Shown here: piece after piece, positions 5,755-9,690 of the stretch
How positions within the stretch are numbered: position 1 is the stretch's first letter
How the letters are laid out: each line of letters starts with the position of its first letter
Origin: Pseudomonadota bacterium
GTDB taxonomy: Bacteria > Pseudomonadota > Gammaproteobacteria > JAKAQQ01
DNA: 9,690 nt
Reading direction: 5' to 3'
Assembly: GCA_021852325.1 (NCBI GenBank)
Contig: JAJZNM010000095.1
Span: forward strand, 1-9,690
Translations under genes and position numbers: made by a program
The notes under the pieces: model-generated
The model's input: only the letters and a program-made list of their open reading frames with translations
What the model was told of the DNA's origin: nothing
Database searches by the model: none

Positions 5755-6633
5755 TCAGCGCCGTTTGAGGCGGTCACTCATGGCCCGTCCAATCTCGGCA
5801 GGCGACCGCACGGTCGTTACGAAGGCACGGTCGAAGGCCCGATACTTGTCCTCCGCCGTACCTTTTCCACCCGCGATGATGGCACCCGCATGTCCCATGC
5901 GCTTGCCGGGTGGAGCCGTCACCCCTGCGACATAGGCCACCACGGGTTTTGTCACGTGGTCCCGGATGTAGGCGGCGGCAGCCTCCTCGTCATTGCCGCC
6001 GATCTCGCCAACCAGAACGATGCCTTCCGTCTCGGGATCGGCCTCGAAGAGCGCGAGACAGTCGATGAAGCCGAGCCCATGAATCGGATCCCCTCCGATG
6101 CCGATGCAGGTGGTCTGACCGAGCCCGATTTCCGTGGTTTGATGGACGGCGACATAGGTGAGGGTCCCCGACCGGGACACGATGCCGATCCGGCCCCGCT
6201 GGTGGATGCTGCCGGGCATGATCCCCATCTTGCAGGCGCCCGGGGTGATGATGCCCGGGCAGTTCGGACCGATGAGACGGGCACGCGGATGGGCCTTGAG
6301 GGCAGTCTTGACACGCATCATGTCGATGACCGGGATGTGCTCCGTGATGCACACGATGAGCTCGATCCCGGCATCGGCCGCTTCGAGGATGGAATCCGCG
6401 GCATATGGCGCTGGCACGAAGATGAGGCTGGCCAGCGCCCCGGTCTCGGCCACGGCTTCGCGCACAGTATCGAAGACCGGCCGGTCGAGATGCCGGGTGC
6501 CGCCCCGCCCCGGGGTGACCCCACCCACGAGATGGGTGCCATAGGCGATCGCCTGCTCGGAGTGGAAGGTGCCCTGCTTGCCGGTGAATCCCTGGCAGAT
6601 CACACGGGTCTCGCGGTCGACCAAAACGCTCAT
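5755..6633 (-). CDS. sucD: Succinyl-CoA synthetase (ADP/GDP-forming) alpha subunit
   Basis: The protein is 292 residues (E. coli SucD is 289). An N-terminal CoA-binding Rossmann domain carries GFTGKQGTFHSEQAIAYGT (15-33) and VGGVTPGRGG. Further motifs are IGPNCPGIITP (121-131), SRSGTLTYV (153-161) and GIGGDPIHG (178-186). The phosphorylated active-site histidine is His248 in GKRMGHAGAI (E. coli His246). With SucC it interconverts succinyl-CoA and succinate with substrate-level phosphorylation in the TCA cycle, in the cytoplasm. Its ATG overlaps the sucC stop as ATGA, so the two subunits are translationally coupled and made in equal amounts. All key residues are present. Confidence 0.97.
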   Translation of the reverse strand: MSVLVDRETRVICQGFTGKQGTFHSEQAIAYGTHLVGGVTPGRGGTRHLDRPVFDTVREAVAETGALASLIFVPAPYAADSILEAADAGIELIVCITEHIPVIDMMRVKTALKAHPRARLIGPNCPGIITPGACKMGIMPGSIHQRGRIGIVSRSGTLTYVAVHQTTEIGLGQTTCIGIGGDPIHGLGFIDCLALFEADPETEGIVLVGEIGGNDEEAAAAYIRDHVTKPVVAYVAGVTAPPGKRMGHAGAIIAGGKGTAEDKYRAFDRAFVTTVRSPAEIGRAMSDRLKRR

Positions 6634-7802
6634 GACACCCCTCCCGCGGCCTCAACCGCACGTTCTGCCGCCTCGGCCAGGCCCGCGATGGACTCGATCG
6701 GCAGCCCGCTCTGGCTGAGGAGACGCCGGCCCTCCTCGGCGCGTGTGCCTTCCAGCCGGACAATCACGGGCACCTGGGGCGCCGCCTCACGCATGGCGGT
6801 GATGAGTCCTTCCGCAATGAGGTCACAGCGCACGATGCCCCCGAAAATGTTCACGAGAACCGCCCGCACCTTGGGATTGGACCGGAACAGGTGGAACGCC
6901 TCTGTGACCCGCCCGGCCGTCGCGTCGCCACCGACATCGAGAAAGTTGGCCGGATGCCCACCTTTGAGCTGGATGAGATCCATGGTGGCCATGGCCAGCC
7001 CGGCTCCATTCACCATGCAGGCGATGTCCCCGTCCAGGGCAACATAGTTGAGACCAGCCCGCTCGGCTTCCTCCTCGGCCGGGTTCTTCTGGCTCGAATC
7101 CTCAAGCGCTGCGAGATCCGGGTGCCGGAACAGGGCATTGTCGTCCAGACTGACCTTGGCATCGAGCGCAACCAAGGACCCGGACTCGGTCAGGATCAAG
7201 GGGTTGATCTCGATGAGGGAGGCATCCGTCGCGAGGAGGGATGCATGGAGTCCCGCGATGAGCTGCTCAAATGCCGGGAAAAGATCCCGCGTCAGGCCGA
7301 GCCGACCGGCCAGGATCCGCGCCACGTAGCCCGGCACGCCTGCGGTCGCGGGGGGCAATGGCACCGTCACGAGGCGTTCGGGATGCTCCTCGGCGACCGT
7401 CTCGATTTCGACGCCACCCTCCGGGGAGGCGATAAAACTCAGGCATTCACGGCTGCGATCGACGAGCAGGCTGAGATAAAACTCGCGGGCAATCGCCGAG
7501 CCGGCCTCGACGAGCACGGCTTGGACCGGAAGTCCCTCAGGTCCGCTCTGGTGGGTCTTGAGACGGGTCCCGATGAGGGCCTTGGCCGCGGCGCGGACTT
7601 CGGAGGGGGAATGGCAGAGTTTCACCCCTCCGGCCTTGCCCCGGCCTCCGGCGTGGATCTGGGCCTTGACCACCCAGAGCGCACCCCCCAGCTTTTCGGC
7701 GACGGCGAGAGCCTCTTCCGGTGAACGAGCCACCGCACCGTCCGGGACGGGCACGCCCATGCGGGCAAAAATCGCTTTGGCTTGGTATTCGTGAAGATTC
7801 AT
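6630..7802 (-). CDS. sucC: Succinyl-CoA synthetase (ADP/GDP-forming) beta subunit
   Basis: The protein is 390 residues (E. coli SucC is 388). It starts with the family N-terminus MNLHEYQAKAIFARMGVPVP, followed by an ATP-grasp domain with Lys46 and GGRGKAGGVK (52-61). Metal-ligand residues are Glu198 and Asn200 in LIEINPL and Asp214 in ALDAKVSLDDNA. The C-terminal CoA-ligase domain has MVNGAGLAMATMD (263-275), ANFLDVGGDA (285-294) and VNIFGGIVRCD (317-327), which contacts the alpha subunit and its phosphohistidine. It binds the nucleotide and succinate. It is the first gene of sucCD, which here stands apart from sucAB, and it diverges from the pilS-like gene. No strong Shine-Dalgarno precedes the ATG. 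A 6-bp hairpin lies 18 bases upstream of the start codon in the leader. Confidence 0.97.
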   Translation of the reverse strand: MNLHEYQAKAIFARMGVPVPDGAVARSPEEALAVAEKLGGALWVVKAQIHAGGRGKAGGVKLCHSPSEVRAAAKALIGTRLKTHQSGPEGLPVQAVLVEAGSAIAREFYLSLLVDRSRECLSFIASPEGGVEIETVAEEHPERLVTVPLPPATAGVPGYVARILAGRLGLTRDLFPAFEQLIAGLHASLLATDASLIEINPLILTESGSLVALDAKVSLDDNALFRHPDLAALEDSSQKNPAEEEAERAGLNYVALDGDIACMVNGAGLAMATMDLIQLKGGHPANFLDVGGDATAGRVTEAFHLFRSNPKVRAVLVNIFGGIVRCDLIAEGLITAMREAAPQVPVIVRLEGTRAEEGRRLLSQSGLPIESIAGLAEAAERAVEAAGGVS

Positions 7803-7819
7803 CGCAACGGGACCATGTC

Positions 7820-7834
7820 GGGTTCTTGGAACCC
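7820..7834. repeat. Short hairpin in the sucC leader
   Basis: Perfect inverted repeat GGGTTC-TTG-GAACCC (plus strand) followed on the plus strand by TTCTATTTT. On the plus strand it has the shape of a small intrinsic terminator, but no plus-strand gene ends here. For sucC (minus strand) it would lie in the leader, 18 bases before the start codon. Confidence 0.4.
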
Positions 7835-7936
7835 TTCTATTTTCGCCGATTTAGGTGGGACTCGCCACTTGCGTCAGGATCGGCCCCCCGGTTTCGATCG
7901 GGAGCCGGCCGTGGCAAGCCCCGCTCATGCCGGTTT

Positions 7937-7976
7937 GCTTGACCGGAGAACCTGGCGTAACGTGTCCGGGTCAAGC
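7937..7976. promoter_or_regulatory. Inverted repeat GCTTGACC...GGTCAAGC in the sucC/pilS divergent gap
   Basis: Two perfect 8-base arms (7937-7944 and 7969-7976) are separated by 24 bases, centred in the 275-base gap between the divergent sucC and pilS starts. Each arm contains TTGACC, a good match to a sigma70 -35 box, facing inward on opposite strands. No convincing -10 box follows at 16-18 bases on either strand, so the site may be an operator or a face-to-face promoter pair. The role is inferred only from symmetry and position. Confidence 0.3.
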
Positions 7977-8077
7977 CGGAGGGAATCCGGTGCCGGGGGG
8001 ATACCCCATGCACCGGAACCTTCCTCCGGGTGACGAAAAAACATCCAACGCTCCACCGCGGTTGCCTCCTGACGCCT

Positions 8078-9690
8078 GTGCCCACACCCCAAACAAACCC
8101 GGAACCTGCCCGCACCGCATCCCGCCCGCCCCTGGCTTCGATCGCGGACCCTCGACGCGCGCAACGCCTGCTCTGGATCCTCGCGGGATTCCGGCTGTTC
8201 CTCTCCCTCCTGCTCGTGCTCAGCGCACGCTTCAACTGGAGTGCCTTGCCGCTCTCCCCGGCTGCCGCCACGAGGCTCGCGATCGAAGCCGAGGCCTATT
8301 TCATCTGGGGGCTCCTCCTGGCCGGGCTCCACGCCCTCTCCCGGAACCACTGGCTCACGTTCGAGACGGTGCTGGGCGCTGGCGGCGATCTCATTTTCAT
8401 GGCGATTCTGGCCGCGAGCGGCCTCCATGCCACCTGGCTCCCCACGATCAACATCATGCTGATCCCGCTCGGCGTGGCCGCCTCGATCCTCGATCTCGAG
8501 GGCGGGCTCTCCCTGGCGGCATTGGCCTCGCTCTTCGTTCTCACCCGGGCAATTGAAGCCTGGATCACGGGGCAGGGCACGAGGCTCCTGCCACATGCCG
8601 CCTTTGTCTCGATCCTCTTTTTCATCGTCTCGATCGTCCTGTACTCCCTTTCCAACCGGGTCCGCATCAGCGAACACATCCTCGCACGGCAGAAGCTGGA
8701 TCTGGAAAACCTCTCGCAGCTCAATGCCCACCTCGTCGAGCACATGATCACGGGCATCGTCGTGTTCGGTCCGGATGACCGGGTGCGGTTCTTCAACGAA
8801 TCGGCCGAGCGCCTGCTCGCGGGAGGTGGGTCCACGTCCACTCCGGAAGCTGCGCTCGAGGTCCTCCGGTTTGTCCGGGGGGGTCTCGAATCCCCGACCG
8901 CGCACCCGTTCCAGAGCACACCGATCAAGACCCCGGCCGGGAAGTCCGTACTGCCGCAGATCCACCCGATCGGCCAGGAGGGAGCTCTCCTGGTGCTCGA
9001 GGATCTCACCTATCTCAACGAACAGATGCACGAGCTCAAACTCCAGGCGATGGGGCGGCTCACCGCGTCGATCGCCCACGAAATCCGCAATCCCCTCTCG
9101 GCGATCCGCCATGCAATGCAGCTCCTGCGCGAGTTTCCGGCACTCGGCGCGGAAGAGCGGCGTCTCAACCAGATCGCGCTCGACCAGGTCGAGCGTCTGA
9201 ACCGGGTGATCGGCAACATCCTGACCCTGTCCAGGCCTCCGAGTTACCCCGCGGTCCCCCTCGAACTCAAAAGCTGGCTCGAATCCTTCATCGAGGAGTT
9301 CGCGATCCATCACGAGATCAAGCTGCCCTCTCCACAGATCCGCGTGTTCACGCTGGCCGAACCGCTCTCGGCCCAGATCAGTCCGGAACTCCTCCACCAG
9401 ATTGTCTGGAATCTTGCGGAAAACGCCTTCCTGCATGGCGCGCCAACCACCGATCCCGTCCATCCGAAGGTCCTCTTCCGCCTCGACCGCCACCGCGAAA
9501 CCGAGACCGTGCGTCTCGGGGTGCTCGACCATGGACCTGGCATTCCGGAGGACCTGCTCGAGCGGATCTATGACCCCTTCTACAGCACCTCCCCGCAGGG
9601 AACCGGTCTTGGCCTCTACATCGCGCGCGAGCTTTGCAACCTGAACGGACTGAGCCTGCGCTACCGCCGGCGCAAGAGTGGCGGCAGCGA
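8078..9690 (+). CDS. pilS: PilS-like membrane sensor histidine kinase (NtrB/PilS family), C-terminal end cut off
   Basis: The frame is open to the window edge, giving 537 full codons from the GTG at 8078; no in-frame ATG precedes the first membrane helix. A GTG at 8030 is the alternative start. Six hydrophobic segments lie at about 31-50, 73-87, 98-116, 119-138, 144-162 and 174-192. A PAS-like domain follows at about 205-310 (AHLVEHMITGIVVFGPDDRVRFFNESAERLL), then the dimerisation/phosphoacceptor helix with SIAHEIRNPLSAI (His334). The ATPase domain has the N-box WNLAENAFLHG (Asn449), G1 DHGPGIP (484-490), F-box DPFYST and G2 GTGLGLYIARELC (508-520). Six transmembrane helices plus a PAS domain and GTGLGLYIARELC..N match PilS, which phosphorylates PilR to switch on sigma54-dependent pilin (pilA) transcription for type IV pili. 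Pseudomonas pilS also lies beside bamD-rluD-pgeF. PilS is about 530 residues, so only a few residues should be missing. The signal is unknown; another NtrB-type kinase is possible until pilR is seen. Confidence 0.85.
   Translation, partial: MPTPQTNPEPARTASRPPLASIADPRRAQRLLWILAGFRLFLSLLLVLSARFNWSALPLSPAAATRLAIEAEAYFIWGLLLAGLHALSRNHWLTFETVLGAGGDLIFMAILAASGLHATWLPTINIMLIPLGVAASILDLEGGLSLAALASLFVLTRAIEAWITGQGTRLLPHAAFVSILFFIVSIVLYSLSNRVRISEHILARQKLDLENLSQLNAHLVEHMITGIVVFGPDDRVRFFNESAERLLAGGGSTSTPEAALEVLRFVRGGLESPTAHPFQSTPIKTPAGKSVLPQIHPIGQEGALLVLEDLTYLNEQMHELKLQAMGRLTASIAHEIRNPLSAIRHAMQLLREFPALGAEERRLNQIALDQVERLNRVIGNILTLSRPPSYPAVPLELKSWLESFIEEFAIHHEIKLPSPQIRVFTLAEPLSAQISPELLHQIVWNLAENAFLHGAPTTDPVHPKVLFRLDRHRETETVRLGVLDHGPGIPEDLLERIYDPFYSTSPQGTGLGLYIARELCNLNGLSLRYRRRKSGGS

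Noticed and set aside
5602..7047. 481-codon plus-strand frame across sucD and sucC
   Set aside because: It is antisense to two textbook enzymes and its product has no recognisable domain; it is a by-product of GC-rich codon use.
7925..9532. 535-codon open frame on the minus strand, antisense to the pilS-like gene
   Set aside because: It is a shadow of the GC-rich kinase gene. The product is a low-complexity mix of E, R, G and D with no domain, while the plus strand encodes clear kinase motifs.

Overview
The window looks like chromosomal DNA from a GC-rich gammaproteobacterium. GC is above 60% by eye, with strongly GC-biased third codon positions. The gene order pgeF <- rluD <- | -> bamD is the order known from Pseudomonas and Enterobacteria, and a PilS-type sensor kinase lies further along, as it does beside bamD in Pseudomonas. 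Here nadE, sucD and sucC lie between bamD and pilS. I cannot name the genus. Almost every gene is a housekeeping gene; the one accessory piece is an IS200/IS605-type element.

Layout from left to right. (1) 1-614, minus: pgeF (YfiH), cut by the window edge and translationally coupled to rluD (611-1603, minus) by a 4-base ATGA overlap. (2) A roughly 50-base divergent gap, then bamD (1653-2417, plus), an outer-membrane assembly lipoprotein. (3) nadE (2391-4115, minus), a glutamine-dependent NAD+ synthetase that runs tail to tail with bamD and overlaps it by 27 bases. (4) A tnpB-only IS605/IS1341-like element at about 4061-5300, minus. Its right-end hairpin lies inside the first codons of the nadE reading frame. 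(5) About 500 bases (5255-5754) holding the left end of the element, one small unassigned reading frame and a hairpin. (6) sucC-sucD (7802-5755, minus), succinyl-CoA synthetase, again coupled by ATGA. (7) A 275-base divergent gap, then a pilS-like membrane histidine kinase (8078 to beyond 9690, plus), cut by the right edge.

Functionally the window combines ribosome maturation (rluD), nucleoside or cell-wall housekeeping (pgeF), outer-membrane biogenesis (bamD), NAD synthesis (nadE), the TCA cycle (sucCD) and probable type IV pilus regulation (pilS).

The most interesting point is the tnpB/nadE junction. The element appears to have landed at the start codon of nadE. The ATG and Shine-Dalgarno sequence that nadE now seems to use, and about its first 18 codons, come from the element's right end, which in this family is also the 3' part of the TnpB guide (omega) RNA. 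The tnpB frame is open, but it appears to have lost a zinc-ligand cysteine and about 25-30 residues between the RuvC-II and zinc-finger regions, so it is probably inactive. I see no CRISPR array, rRNA gene or convincing tRNA gene.
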